Shown one piece after another: positions 16,713-25,619 of a stretch of DNA of 33,942 nt; the stretch's first letter is position 1, and each line of letters starts with the position of its first letter. The translations under genes were made by a program, and so were the position numbers. The notes below the pieces were generated by a model, which saw only the letters and a list, made by a program, of their open reading frames with translations, ran no database searches and was not told where the DNA came from. Source of the stretch: an uncultured Chlamydiae bacterium (GTDB lineage: Bacteria > Chlamydiota > Chlamydiia > Chlamydiales > Rhabdochlamydiaceae); the NCBI GenBank assembly GCA_903824495.1, contig CAIJXB010000019.1, positions 1 to 33,942 on the forward strand, read 5' to 3'.

Positions 16713-17498
16713 TTAAATATCCGATTGAAAAGAAATGGAGAGACCATCATACGCTAAAAACACATCAGAAGGCAAGAGCGCTTGCGCTTTTTCATGGCAC
16801 ATTTCATGGGCGATGTGAGTGAGGTAGGTGGTTTTAGCTCTCACAGCCTTTGAAAAATCAAGGGCCTCCCCGACGGAAAAGTGCATATTAGAGCCCCCTT
16901 CTTTAAGAGCGCTTACAATTAAAATCTCCACGCCCTTTAAAGCTTCAAAGATCTCTTTTTTATACTCTTTGATATCGGAAATATAGGCAAGATTACCAAC
17001 CCTTACGCCTAGCACTTTCATCCCCGACTGCATATACGTAACAATTGTAAGAGGAACTTCTTCAAATAAGGTCTTACCTCCTCCATTTTTCAAAAGCTGC
17101 CATGTAAAAAAAGGGCTGTTTAAAGAATCTTCAGGAAGCGGTCTGATCAGGTAGTGATATCTTATTTTAAGCTCTTCAAGCGTTTCATCTAACATCAAAC
17201 AAGGCACTTTTTTCTCGCCTTGTCTGTACGCTTTAATGTCATCAAAACCCGCAATATGATCGTAGTGTGCATGCGTTAAAATAAAGCCATCAATCCTATC
17301 TATTTTATGGAGGAGCGCTTGACGTCTGACATCAGGGCCCGCATCGATCAAAATCTGCTTATCACCTATTTTTAATAAGACGCCAGCTCTCATTCTTTGA
17401 TTTTTTGGATCAAGGCTTGTGCATACAGAGCATTTGCAACCGATAACAGGCACTCCCATGGAGCTTCCGGTTCCTAAGAAGACGAATTGAGATTCCAT
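16713..17498 (-). CDS. Metallo-beta-lactamase-fold hydrolase (PhnP-like phosphodiesterase)
   Basis: This 261-residue protein has the metal motif H76-A-H78-Y-D80-H81 in THAHYDHIAG, and an N-terminal GCKCSVC (C21, C23, C26) followed by PKNQRMR, the structural zinc region of PhnP-like cyclic phosphodiesterases. Chlamydial genomes lack C-P lyase operons as far as known, so the substrate is probably another cyclic or ordinary phosphodiester. AGGGAG precedes the ATG. The first 25 bases overlap the FAD oxidoreductase end and hflX follows closely. Confidence 0.85.
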   Translation of the reverse strand: MESQFVFLGTGSSMGVPVIGCKCSVCTSLDPKNQRMRAGVLLKIGDKQILIDAGPDVRRQALLHKIDRIDGFILTHAHYDHIAGFDDIKAYRQGEKKVPCLMLDETLEELKIRYHYLIRPLPEDSLNSPFFTWQLLKNGGGKTLFEEVPLTIVTYMQSGMKVLGVRVGNLAYISDIKEYKKEIFEALKGVEILIVSALKEGGSNMHFSVGEALDFSKAVRAKTTYLTHIAHEMCHEKAQALLPSDVFLAYDGLSISFQSDI

Positions 17499-18445
17499 TG
17501 ATCTTTCTCCCTATCAAAAAACATGTCTGCAAGCATTTTACCATAGTAGGCGTGATATAAAAGGCCTCTAGAGCCCATAGCAGTCAAAGCAAACCCTTTT
17601 TCACTCATTTTGTAGACCCAAGGTACTGCATGGGCCGGGCGCACGACTCGAATTCCTGCTCTACACTCAAGCGCTTCAATTTCTTTCCACTCAGGAGCTA
17701 AAACAGCCGCTTGAGGAGTCAAAAGCCTAAGGGCTGTTTCCATACAAGGAAGAGTCGTTTCTACTCCTCTTTCATACGTAGCGCCGAGGTGTACTTTGTC
17801 CCCACCTGGAAGTGGCACGATATGCCCCTTTCCAAGAAGAGCCTCTTTTAACGGTGGTAGTGGCCATTTGCATAAAAGAGTTTGTCCTCTGATTGCCGAC
17901 AGCACCAAATGTTCAAGGCCTGGAAACGAGAAAATACCAGCTCCTATCGCTAGTATAAATGCATCATACGTCTGTAATTCGCAAGTGGAATCTATTTTTT
18001 TTAGGATCAAATTAAGACCCTTTTCTATGCAGGCTTGATAAAGCCCTTTAAGATAGGAAGAGGAGTGGACAACAATGCCTGAATGGATTTTTACAAGCTC
18101 ATCGCTCATCACCTCAACATCTAGGTATTCCTCTTGATGCTTTAAAAAGGTGTCTCTTTGTTTAGGAGTGACCCTACGCACGATCCCACTGCAGTCAAAG
18201 ACCGGATCTTTGCAATACTCAGAGGCTATGCTTAAAAGTTTTCGGGTCTCTTCCATGGCAGCATCTGCATTTTGAGAGCGCCTTACTTGCTCGCCAACGT
18301 AGGGGTGTAAAAGACCAGAAGAGACCCCAGAGGCACCCGCTCCAACTCCCTGTTCATCGTATAGGTCTACAAAGGCCCCTTTTAAAAGGAGATGATAGCT
18401 TAAAGCCAAGCCTGAAAAGCCAGCTCCAACAACTGCAATGCGCAC
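17474..18445 (-). CDS. FAD-dependent oxidoreductase (DAO family, MnmC2-like)
   Basis: This 323-residue flavoprotein begins with the dinucleotide-binding GAGFSGLALSYHL (GxGxxG) and has GASGVSSGLLHPYVG, GIRVVRPAHAVPWV and a C-terminal GSRGLLYHAYYGKMLA. The last two resemble the FAD domain of MnmC, which processes cmnm5U34 in tRNA. That would fit its place beside hflX, but no methyltransferase half is fused. Other DAO-family amine oxidases are possible. Translation seems to start at GTG. It is the first gene of the three-gene operon and lies after the porin terminator. Confidence 0.75.
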   Translation of the reverse strand: MRIAVVGAGFSGLALSYHLLLKGAFVDLYDEQGVGAGASGVSSGLLHPYVGEQVRRSQNADAAMEETRKLLSIASEYCKDPVFDCSGIVRRVTPKQRDTFLKHQEEYLDVEVMSDELVKIHSGIVVHSSSYLKGLYQACIEKGLNLILKKIDSTCELQTYDAFILAIGAGIFSFPGLEHLVLSAIRGQTLLCKWPLPPLKEALLGKGHIVPLPGGDKVHLGATYERGVETTLPCMETALRLLTPQAAVLAPEWKEIEALECRAGIRVVRPAHAVPWVYKMSEKGFALTAMGSRGLLYHAYYGKMLADMFFDREKDQWNLNSSS

Positions 18446-18480
18446 GAGAAAACCCCAATTTTTAAAGGGTAACTATAAAG

Positions 18481-18518
18481 AAAAAAACCTTAGAAGGCTA
18501 GCCTAAAAGGCCAGCCTT
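18481..18518 (-). terminator. Intrinsic terminator of the mdh-gltA-porin operon
   Basis: On the minus strand AAGGCTGGCCT and AGGCTAGCCTT fold into an 11-bp stem (one G/U wobble) with a TTT loop (18518-18494). A run of seven T follows at 18487-18481. The stem begins inside the last codons of the porin gene. This is a textbook rho-independent terminator and separates the porin from the FAD oxidoreductase operon. Confidence 0.75.
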
Positions 18519-19456
18519 ACGCCCCAAGAAAGCCCTTGAAGAGAAATTCTTTCTTGGGCTGACTCGCCTGTCATCGAGCTAAACCAACTAGCTAAGCGGT
18601 CTTGATTAAAAAAATGATTGAACTCATAGCCCGCTTTGATCGTGAGAAAGCAAAGCGATTTCATAAACCTCTTTTCGTAATGAAGCCCTAAAGAAGACTC
18701 CATGACGACGATTCCCATATTGCTAGCTTCGGGGCTTCTTTCATGAAGGTTGTGATAACCTGAGAGCCAACTCAGAGCACTGTCTCCAAAAACGCCAAAC
18801 CCTTTTCCAAACTGCCAAGAGGTGTCAACGCCGCCTCTTGTTCCAACGGCTAAACAATTGTTGCGAACAGCAGGGCCTTTTAAATCCTCTTTTTCAAACT
18901 GCTCATAGGCAATGTTGAACTTTTGCACCATTAAAGTACCACGCATTCCGACGTGAGGACGCACAGTAAAAAGCTTGCGAGGATTAAACATCTTCCCCAC
19001 TTCCACGTCAGCAATGTCTACATTAAGACGCCAATCTGAGCGTGTGGACCGTCCTAGCTCCAAAGCTTTAGGAGACTCCACTTTATGCCAAAGAGGGAAA
19101 AGCTCTCCCCCTTTTTCAAGGCTCGCATACGATTTAGAGTGAAAATGCGTATAAGTTCCGGTGACAAGCCACCCTTCTTGGGAGCGGTCGATCTTGACAC
19201 CTCTTCTAAATCCCCACTCCCATTTTAAGGATGGATCTTGCACGTGTCCATGCAAAACAGCCTTTTTATCACCCCGGATTCGAGAACCTTTTAGACTAGG
19301 AGTGATTCCACTCCAAACTCTAGCCTCTGTCATCGTTTTTTCTTTTTGAATGGCGGGGATTAAGGAAATTTGAGAGAAAGAAAATTCAAAGGAATCTTCT
19401 TCAGAGTACGCTGTTAAAACATGTGTTAATAAGCAGACTCCAAAAAAGATTCTCAA
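18503..19456 (-). CDS. Legionella-type outer-membrane porin (MOMP-like)
   Basis: The 317-residue product has a signal peptide (ending near LTAYS), amphipathic beta-strands throughout and a C-terminal Phe (WGVRLAF), the usual outer-membrane barrel end. DWRLNVDIADVEVGK and PHVGMRG are typical of the Legionella_OMP/Lpg1974 pore-forming family, which replaces or supplements MOMP in Simkania-like chlamydiae. It should form a pore in the outer membrane. The start is TTG, with AGGAG just upstream overlapping the citrate synthase stop; the next ATG would remove the signal peptide. It lies 8 bases after gltA and ends at a strong terminator, so it is probably co-transcribed with mdh-gltA. Confidence 0.8.
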   Translation of the reverse strand: MRIFFGVCLLTHVLTAYSEEDSFEFSFSQISLIPAIQKEKTMTEARVWSGITPSLKGSRIRGDKKAVLHGHVQDPSLKWEWGFRRGVKIDRSQEGWLVTGTYTHFHSKSYASLEKGGELFPLWHKVESPKALELGRSTRSDWRLNVDIADVEVGKMFNPRKLFTVRPHVGMRGTLMVQKFNIAYEQFEKEDLKGPAVRNNCLAVGTRGGVDTSWQFGKGFGVFGDSALSWLSGYHNLHERSPEASNMGIVVMESSLGLHYEKRFMKSLCFLTIKAGYEFNHFFNQDRLASWFSSMTGESAQERISLQGLSWGVRLAF

Positions 19457-19464
19457 GTCCTCTC

Positions 19465-20637
19465 CTACTTTGATTTATCTTTATAAAGATACTTTGGACG
19501 TACAATCGGAGTCCCTTTTCCACTTCTTGCTTCTAATCTTTCATACACAATTTGAATGGCGATTCCAACGCAGCGAGAAAGACCAAATAAAACGGTAAAA
19601 TACTGTGGGTATCCAAATCCGGCAGCTGTTAAAAGTGTGCCAGAAATCGCATCGACATTCGGATACGGATTTGAAATTTTTGGATTTTCAGAAAGGACCT
19701 TAGGCCCAGCAGCTCTTAAGTGCCTTGCAATTTTTACTAGAGGATGATCTTTGTAGTGTTTTTCGACATAATCATACTGAACTGTCGCTCTTGGATCCTC
19801 TACTCTTAACACCGCATGTCCAAATCCAAATACAAGCTCGCCGCTGCTCAGTCTTTTTCGGATCAAAGCCTCAACTTCAGCTTGTGTTGCATTTTCTCCA
19901 AGCTCTTTTAAAACAGCTTCCACAAAGTGCAAGCAATCTTGGTTTGCTTTTCCATGTCTTGGGCCTGCTAGAGCACAAAGAGAAGCAGATAAAGACCCAT
20001 ACATGTCCTCAAGACCTGATGCTACGGCTTTACCTACAAAAGCAGACAGGTTTCCACCGCCGTGGTCATAGTGCAAAATGTTAAAGAGAGTAAACACTTG
20101 CTCAAGCCCTTTATCCAAACTTTTCCCTTCTTTCATTTGGAGCATATGAACAAAGTTTTCCATATATCCAAGCTCTGCTTTGGGAGCTGGAGTTTTGCCC
20201 CATCCGGCATGATAGTTAATGACCGTGGCGACAAGGTGAGGCATTTTGGCAATTACGTTCAGACAATCTTCCTTATAATCACTCTTTCCTTCACACATCC
20301 CTAAAACAAGGAGAGCTGCAGAAAAAAGTTTCATGGGATGCCCCTCTCTTGGAAGAGCTTCGATCCCTTTAATGGTCTTTTCAGAAATAGCAGCCCTTTT
20401 TTTAAGTTCCGCAATAAAGGCTGCTTTTTCTGCAGGCGTCGGTTCTTTGCCGTGATAGAGCAAAGCAATGACATCTTCAGGTTTTTGATCCGATAAACTG
20501 CTAACAGGTTTACCTACATAAAAAAGACCTTTAGTGGGATCTACAAACGAAGTGGTGCAGTAACCGCAAGGATATCCTCTAAGACCTGTCTCTAAATTTT
20601 CTGCTGTAATCTGGAAAAGAATTTCGCTCTCGCTCAT
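19465..20637 (-). CDS. gltA: Citrate synthase (mitochondrial-like type)
   Basis: Citrate synthase condenses acetyl-CoA and oxaloacetate to citrate. The catalytic residues are present: H228 in [10 protein letters not shown]274 in [14 protein letters not shown] and D329 in PNVDAISG. Segments such as [31 protein letters not shown] and [10 protein letters not shown] are closer to the mitochondrial/eukaryotic form than to the hexameric E. coli form, judged by eye. Its 390 residues suit a dimeric enzyme. The start overlaps mdh by ATGA. With malate dehydrogenase it forms the oxaloacetate-citrate section of the TCA cycle. Confidence 0.93.
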   Translation of the reverse strand: MSESEILFQITAENLETGLRGYPCGYCTTSFVDPTKGLFYVGKPVSSLSDQKPEDVIALLYHGKEPTPAEKAAFIAELKKRAAISEKTIKGIEALPREGHPMKLFSAALLVLGMCEGKSDYKEDCLNVIAKMPHLVATVINYHAGWGKTPAPKAELGYMENFVHMLQMKEGKSLDKGLEQVFTLFNILHYDHGGGNLSAFVGKAVASGLEDMYGSLSASLCALAGPRHGKANQDCLHFVEAVLKELGENATQAEVEALIRKRLSSGELVFGFGHAVLRVEDPRATVQYDYVEKHYKDHPLVKIARHLRAAGPKVLSENPKISNPYPNVDAISGTLLTAAGFGYPQYFTVLFGLSRCVGIAIQIVYERLEARSGKGTPIVRPKYLYKDKSK

Positions 20638-21632
20638 GATCCCTCTTTCATCAAAAGGTGTTTGATGAGCTCTTTTTCTTCAGAGAGTTCTTTTTCAGTA
20701 AGAGAGATCTTTTCTTTCAAAAAGGGATCTACTTTAAAGTCTTTGACAATTTCAATTTCTCCCTGTCCTTTACTCCGGCATGGGAAAGAAAAAATAAGAC
20801 CAGGTTTTACACCATAAGGATTGCCATCAGAAGAGAGTCCCATAGAAAAGACCTCTTGTGAGGCGGTAATCAAAGACTTCATCGCATCAATAGCTGCATT
20901 AGCAGCAGAAGCCGCAGATGACTTGCCTCTTGCCTCGATAACAACGGCTCCTCTTTTTTGAACCTTTGTAATGAACTCTTTTTCAAGCCAGTCTTTGTGA
21001 TCGATTAATACAGTAGGGACTTCTTTTCCTTTGATCTTAGCGTTGAGAAAATCGGGAACCTGCGTTGCTGAGTGATTGCCCCAAATGACCACATCTGAAA
21101 CATCCTTAATGCTAACTCCAGCCTTATCCGCTAAATACGCTTTGGCTCTATTTTGATCGAGTCTTGTCATAGCAAAAAAGTGTTTCGGATTCACCCTTTT
21201 TGCAAAGCTTCTTGCAATCAAGCAATTTGTGTTACAAGGATTACCGACAACAAGAATGAGGGCATCGGGACTTGCAACAGCATCAATAGCCTGACCCTGC
21301 GTAGTAAAGATCTTCGCATTTTCCATGAGAAGATCTTTCCTTTCCATTCCAGGACCTCTTGGCTTTGCGCCCACTAGAAAAATGTAATCGGCATCTTTAA
21401 AAACTTCATGGGGATCAGATCCTATTTTAACCTCTTTAAGAAGAGGAAAAGCGCAGTCTTCAAGCTCCATAGCCACACCCTTTAAAAAAGGCAAAGATTC
21501 TGGAGTCTCTAACATGCAAAGGGCTATTTCTTGGTCCTTTCCTAAAAGGTCCCCATGGGCGATACGGAACAAAAGGCTATAAGCGATTTGTCCAGCGCCG
21601 CCCGTGACCGCAACTCTCTTAATCCCCCCCAT
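20634..21632 (-). CDS. mdh: Malate dehydrogenase
   Basis: NAD-dependent malate dehydrogenase interconverts malate and oxaloacetate. The 332-residue product has the Rossmann [14 protein letters not shown] at the N-terminus, the mobile loop KPRGPGMER (R92, R98), GNPCNTN (130-136), the R157-x-D159 pair in MTRLDQNRA and the catalytic H187 in WGNHSATQ. It belongs to the type 2 (cytosolic-like) group used by chlamydiae. The ATG at 21632 is preferred over a TTG at 21644 because GAGAGG lies just before it. A promoter is visible upstream and gltA follows by ATGA overlap. Confidence 0.95.
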   Translation of the reverse strand: MGGIKRVAVTGGAGQIAYSLLFRIAHGDLLGKDQEIALCMLETPESLPFLKGVAMELEDCAFPLLKEVKIGSDPHEVFKDADYIFLVGAKPRGPGMERKDLLMENAKIFTTQGQAIDAVASPDALILVVGNPCNTNCLIARSFAKRVNPKHFFAMTRLDQNRAKAYLADKAGVSIKDVSDVVIWGNHSATQVPDFLNAKIKGKEVPTVLIDHKDWLEKEFITKVQKRGAVVIEARGKSSAASAANAAIDAMKSLITASQEVFSMGLSSDGNPYGVKPGLIFSFPCRSKGQGEIEIVKDFKVDPFLKEKISLTEKELSEEKELIKHLLMKEGS

Positions 21633-21657
21633 AGCACCTCTCAAGTATCAAAAGTTT

Positions 21658-21687
21658 ATTTTAATTACTCTTCTATTTAAAAGGCAA
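21658..21687 (-). promoter_or_regulatory. Probable promoter of the mdh-gltA-porin operon
   Basis: On the minus strand TTGCCT (21687-21682) and TAAAAT (21663-21658) are separated by 18 bases, close to the main sigma factor consensus. The ATG of mdh is 25 bases further on. Confidence 0.4.
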
Positions 21688-21784
21688 CCTGATAAAGAAG
21701 CTGAAACAACATAAAATAGTAATAATTAAAATTATAAATATATACTTATCCAAATAAAAACCAACTACTTATGAAAGATTTTAC

Positions 21785-21813
21785 TTGAATTTATATGCAT
21801 TAAATGCAATAAT
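21785..21813 (+). promoter_or_regulatory. Promoter with operator-like palindrome upstream of the CKxxxDR gene
   Basis: TTGAAT (21785-21790) and AATAAT (21808-21813) are spaced by 17 bases. A 13-bp palindrome TGCATT-A-AATGCA fills 21796-21808 between the two boxes, the position where a repressor would block polymerase. The coding start at 21842 has AGAGG about 8 bases upstream. Confidence 0.5.
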
Positions 21814-21841
21814 TATTAAGACTTAATAAGAGGTTAATACG

Positions 21842-23599
21842 ATGTCAGGAACATATGATATAAGCTATAAACCCAAAACACACCCTGTAACGGGTCCTAC
21901 CAGCAAACCTACGTCTCCAAAGGATCAACAGGTTTCTAAGGCCGCAAAGAGATCCTTTGTGCGCTATGAAGATCGAAATAGCGAAGGCAAGATCCTTTCT
22001 CGAACGAATGTGCATTATGTTTCAAGACCGATACCTAAAATGAAATTCCAAAAGCACGAGAGCTTTGAGGCTCTTTGCACTCACATGGCCAAAACAAGAG
22101 GCCTTGGAGATAAAGCGGATCCTTTAAACGCGAAATGTAGCACATTCAATAGAAGCGATCTTGAAACAGAAGTCTTTGTTAGTAAACGCCTGAAAAAGAA
22201 GCTCGGCATACCAAAAGAAGAGACAGATACTCAAGTCAAGAATTTTTTCAAGACAGAAACCATCTACAAACACAACAGTGAGTTCAACGGTCACTCCTAT
22301 AAAAATGAAAAGGGAAGCTATACTAAAATTCATTCTGCGATTGCCTCAAGCGCTGATCGAGAAGCCCTAACGACTCAAAACTTATCGCTTGTCAAAACTG
22401 GTGGAGAAAAGTTTCTCTATGCAGGCCGTCCTGACTCTTTTGAAAAAGCAAAAGAGGAAGCTCTTTTTGTCTTATCTCATACGGTAGATATTCCACTTTT
22501 AACAGAAGGCAAAGAGACTGATAAGGTCAATCCCAATAAACCTAAATGGATCGAAGGTAAAAAAGGGATCACTTGGAATGAAAAAACAAAGTGTATCGAG
22601 TTTTCATATACCATCTATTCTCTTATGAGCGACTCTAGCTTGACATCCTTTATATATTCCAAAATCCAAAAGCTACCTAAAGAAGATGAGCTACTTTTAC
22701 TCAATCAAGAAAAAGAAGCTCTTGCACGTTTAAAAAGTGGACCTATTGTCATTAAAGATGAGAATGGGAACGTTTTTAAAGTGCAATTCAAACCAATCTT
22801 CTTTTCTCAAGGCTTTAACTCATTTCCTACATTCAAAGGCTTTTTAGGAGAAGGCACTCTATCGCCTCCTATTATGGCGCAAGGCTGGAAAGAGCTAAAA
22901 GCAAGACAAGATTTTGCTGAAAAAACAAAAGGTGTCCAAGCTCACGTGCAGCAACTTGAAGAGTATTTTGCAGGGCACTTGCACCTTTCAAATCTTCACC
23001 TCTTCATCCACATGCATCTAGTTTTATCTGCTATTAACACTAACGAAGAGCTCCCTCTTGTTCTACACTGTAAAAGTACTGTGGATAGAACGGGAATGGG
23101 AGTGGCTATTTTGACCGCTTTAGATCAATGGAAGCGTTTAGGAAAGACTATCCCAGCTGATTTATCTAAGCTTATAGACAGTAAAGAAGAAGAGTTTAAA
23201 GAGCTCTTCTTCTTAAACTGGCTTCCCACTTGGAACGAAAGAGCTAGAGCTGCGAGAGTTCACGAAGGCGTTTGCTTCGGCCTTGGGGCAAGTAGAAACC
23301 CAATCATGCTTGAATGCTTACCAAAAAGATGTCTCAAAGAATCTAAATCAACCCTCCGCTGGATGCTTTCTGGCGCTTTGGCGACAATCAATACAATAGG
23401 CAGTTACTGGAAATGGTTTTGGGTAAGCTGTGAACCTATGTTCTATAGTCATTCAGAACAAGAGCTAAGCGATTGGTATGCTAGAAAACAAAACGCCCTG
23501 CTACAGACGAAAACTACAGCTTGGTTCCCTCATATGCTCTTTGAAGAAAATGTGGCTAAGTATGAGATGAGCAGGCATAAACCTAAGAAAGGTCATTAA
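21842..23599 (+). CDS. Putative phosphoinositide/protein phosphatase effector with CKSTVDRTG loop
   Basis: This is a 585-residue protein with no signal peptide and no membrane segment. Its first 35 residues are rich in Ser, Thr, Pro and Lys, as in many type III effectors. A beta-strand (LPLVLH) runs into C410-K-S-T-V-D-R416-T417-G, a complete CX5RT phosphatase loop of the CKxxxDR class found in SopB/IpgD and SidF lipid phosphatases. The loop is followed by a helix (ATALDQWKR-like). The remainder does not match a family I know. It likely removes phosphate from phosphoinositides or inositol phosphates in the host, but a tyrosine phosphatase is an alternative. The gene is monocistronic with its own promoter. 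Confidence 0.7.
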   Translation: MSGTYDISYKPKTHPVTGPTSKPTSPKDQQVSKAAKRSFVRYEDRNSEGKILSRTNVHYVSRPIPKMKFQKHESFEALCTHMAKTRGLGDKADPLNAKCSTFNRSDLETEVFVSKRLKKKLGIPKEETDTQVKNFFKTETIYKHNSEFNGHSYKNEKGSYTKIHSAIASSADREALTTQNLSLVKTGGEKFLYAGRPDSFEKAKEEALFVLSHTVDIPLLTEGKETDKVNPNKPKWIEGKKGITWNEKTKCIEFSYTIYSLMSDSSLTSFIYSKIQKLPKEDELLLLNQEKEALARLKSGPIVIKDENGNVFKVQFKPIFFSQGFNSFPTFKGFLGEGTLSPPIMAQGWKELKARQDFAEKTKGVQAHVQQLEEYFAGHLHLSNLHLFIHMHLVLSAINTNEELPLVLHCKSTVDRTGMGVAILTALDQWKRLGKTIPADLSKLIDSKEEEFKELFFLNWLPTWNERARAARVHEGVCFGLGASRNPIMLECLPKRCLKESKSTLRWMLSGALATINTIGSYWKWFWVSCEPMFYSHSEQELSDWYARKQNALLQTKTTAWFPHMLFEENVAKYEMSRHKPKKGH

Positions 23600-23674
23600 A
23601 AATTTGACTTGTTAGAAGAAATTGAAACGTTGACCGAATCCTAATAGAGTTGGTATCATAGGGTCCAACCCTAC

Positions 23675-23695
23675 ACCTTTTGAAAGGTTTTTTTT
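23675..23695 (+). terminator. Terminator-like hairpin in the DMT-transporter leader
   Basis: ACCTTT (23675-23680) pairs with AAAGGT (23683-23688) and eight T follow (23688-23695), directly before the ATG at 23698. The right arm includes the only Shine-Dalgarno-like AAAGG of the transporter. A second small stem TAGGG/CCCTA (23659-23663 with 23669-23673) lies just upstream. The stem is short, so it may be either a plain terminator for the phosphatase gene or a regulated leader. Confidence 0.5.
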
Positions 23696-23697
23696 AC

Positions 23698-24648
23698 ATG
23701 TTTATATCCGTTGTCGTTGCTCTTTATGCTATGTGGTCTAGTACTTTCTCTATAGGAAAGATGGCTTTGATCTTTAGCCCCCCGGTCTTTTTAACAGGCT
23801 TTAGAATGGTCTTGGCAGGAGCTTTGCTCCTCGGATATCTGGCCATCACCAAAAGATCCAGCTTTAAATTAGAGAAAAAGCAGTGGCTTTCTTTACTTCT
23901 TTTGGGATTTTTCAGCGTATACCTAACAAATATTTTAGAATTCTGGGGCCTTCAATACCTATCGGCTGCAAAGACAAGTTTTATTTATAGTTTATCCCCC
24001 TTCTTTACCGCTCTTTTTTCCTACATCCATTTTGGAGAAAAGATGAATGGAAGAAAATGGCTTGGATTCTTAGTCGTCTTTTTAGGGTTCATCCCGGTCC
24101 TTTTAACACAAACAGGCTCTGAAGAGCTGTTTTCTGTCTGTAGCTTTTTATCATGGCCAACACTAGCACTCATGGGCGCAGCCCTTTGTGGTGTGTATGG
24201 ATGGATCATCCTTAGACTTGTTCTTAAAAACAACTCTGAAATCACCCCCTTCATGGCCAACGGAACAAGCATGTTATTTGGTGGAACCATTGCCCTTATT
24301 CACTCTTTCTTTGTCGACTCTTGGAGCCCAATCCCAGTGACAAACGGACATTTTTACGACGTCTTTAAAGTTGTGCTGATCTTAACAGGTATTTCCAACA
24401 TCATTTGCTACAACCTATATGGTATGATGTTAAGAAGGTTCACTGCGACGTTTTTATCTTTTATGGGGCTTTTGAGTCCTATTTTCGCTTCCTTGACTGG
24501 ATGGCTCTTTTTAGGCGAACCCATTTCTTGGACCATTTTCCTTTCAACAGGAATTGTTTCTATGGGTCTTTGGGTCGTTTACTACGCAGAGCTTAAGCAA
24601 GGATACATTCAAAAAACGACAAAAGTGGCAGAGCCAGAAGAAGCATAA
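23698..24648 (+). CDS. EamA/DMT-family transporter
   Basis: This 316-residue protein has ten predicted membrane segments in two EamA repeats (the first ending near residue 135, the second containing LSFMGLLSPIFASLTGWLFLGEP, cited in parts: FMGLLSPIF and LFLGEP). Members move metabolites such as amino acids, nucleotides or S-adenosylmethionine; which one is unknown here. The ATG at 23698 follows AAAGG and the T-run of the leader hairpin; the TTG at 23680 would lie in the hairpin and is less likely. The heptosyltransferase gene begins 5 bases after its stop. Confidence 0.85.
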   Translation: MFISVVVALYAMWSSTFSIGKMALIFSPPVFLTGFRMVLAGALLLGYLAITKRSSFKLEKKQWLSLLLLGFFSVYLTNILEFWGLQYLSAAKTSFIYSLSPFFTALFSYIHFGEKMNGRKWLGFLVVFLGFIPVLLTQTGSEELFSVCSFLSWPTLALMGAALCGVYGWIILRLVLKNNSEITPFMANGTSMLFGGTIALIHSFFVDSWSPIPVTNGHFYDVFKVVLILTGISNIICYNLYGMMLRRFTATFLSFMGLLSPIFASLTGWLFLGEPISWTIFLSTGIVSMGLWVVYYAELKQGYIQKTTKVAEPEEA

Positions 24649-24653
24649 AGTAC

Positions 24654-25619
24654 ATGAAAAGAGTTTTGATCACAAAACTCTCCTCTTTAGGAGACCTGGT
24701 GCTGGCGCTTCCTGCTCTTTCTGATGCAAAAGCGGCCCTTGGCGATATTGAGTTTGATTGGGTAGTAGATCGAAGTTTCCAAGAAATCCCTCTTTGGCAC
24801 CCTTGCGTAAAAGAGCTCTTTATCACCAATCATCGCATCTGGCGCAAGTCTCTTACTAAAAAAGCAACATACCAAGAGTTTTCCACCTTCTATAAAAAGC
24901 TGAAAGAAAAACAGTACGATTTGATCATTGATGCTCACGGCAATATCAAATCAGGACTTCTCTCTTTAATCCCTAAAGGAAAAAGAGCCGGCTTTGATGG
25001 AGCCTCTACTCCCGAGTGGGGCTCTCAGTTTTTCTATCAAGAGGCTCACAAAGCTTCTAAAGAGCTTCATGCCACTGAAAGACTTCGCATTCTTTTTGCC
25101 TCTGCTTTAAATTATCCTCTTCCCATCACCAAACCAAACTATCAGATCAATTTAGCAGAGCTTAAAAAACCAGATATTGAGCTTCCAGCTCAGTACTTGA
25201 TCTTTGTTCCTATTGCTAGTCATGACTCTAAATTATGGCCTGAAAGCCACTGGAAAGAGCTCATTCAAAAAACAGTAGAAAAAGGACATCCTATTTTACT
25301 TCCTTGGGGCAATCTCAAAGAGAAAGAAAGGGCTGAAAGACTAAAGATACACCCTCTTGTTCAAGTGCTTCCAAGACTGTCTTTAAATGAGATTGGGTAT
25401 TTGATTGCAAATGCCCATGGCGTCGTTTCTTTAGACACAGGCCTAAGTCATATCGCAGCAGCCCTTGGGACCTCTTGCATCACCCTCTACGGCCCTACAG
25501 ACCCGAATCTCACAGGGACTGTAGGGGAAAGCCAGTTTTGGGTTAGATCTCCCGATTCTATGGAAAAGATTTCTCCCGATGCTGTATGGGACAATCTAAG
25601 ACGGATCGTGTGTTATTAA
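24654..25619 (+). CDS. waaC: Lipopolysaccharide heptosyltransferase I
   Basis: This GT9 (GT-B fold) enzyme of 321 residues transfers heptose from ADP-heptose to the LPS core. The N-terminal KLSSLGDLVLALPAL binds the acceptor side and the C-terminal SLDTGLSHIAAAL (D261) followed by TLYGPTDPNLTG is the donor-site signature of WaaC/RfaC. A GT9 protein acting on another acceptor cannot be excluded, since several chlamydiae have a reduced LPS core. It is close behind the DMT gene and its end overlaps convergent rmuC by 24 bases. Confidence 0.85.
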   Translation: MKRVLITKLSSLGDLVLALPALSDAKAALGDIEFDWVVDRSFQEIPLWHPCVKELFITNHRIWRKSLTKKATYQEFSTFYKKLKEKQYDLIIDAHGNIKSGLLSLIPKGKRAGFDGASTPEWGSQFFYQEAHKASKELHATERLRILFASALNYPLPITKPNYQINLAELKKPDIELPAQYLIFVPIASHDSKLWPESHWKELIQKTVEKGHPILLPWGNLKEKERAERLKIHPLVQVLPRLSLNEIGYLIANAHGVVSLDTGLSHIAAALGTSCITLYGPTDPNLTGTVGESQFWVRSPDSMEKISPDAVWDNLRRIVCY

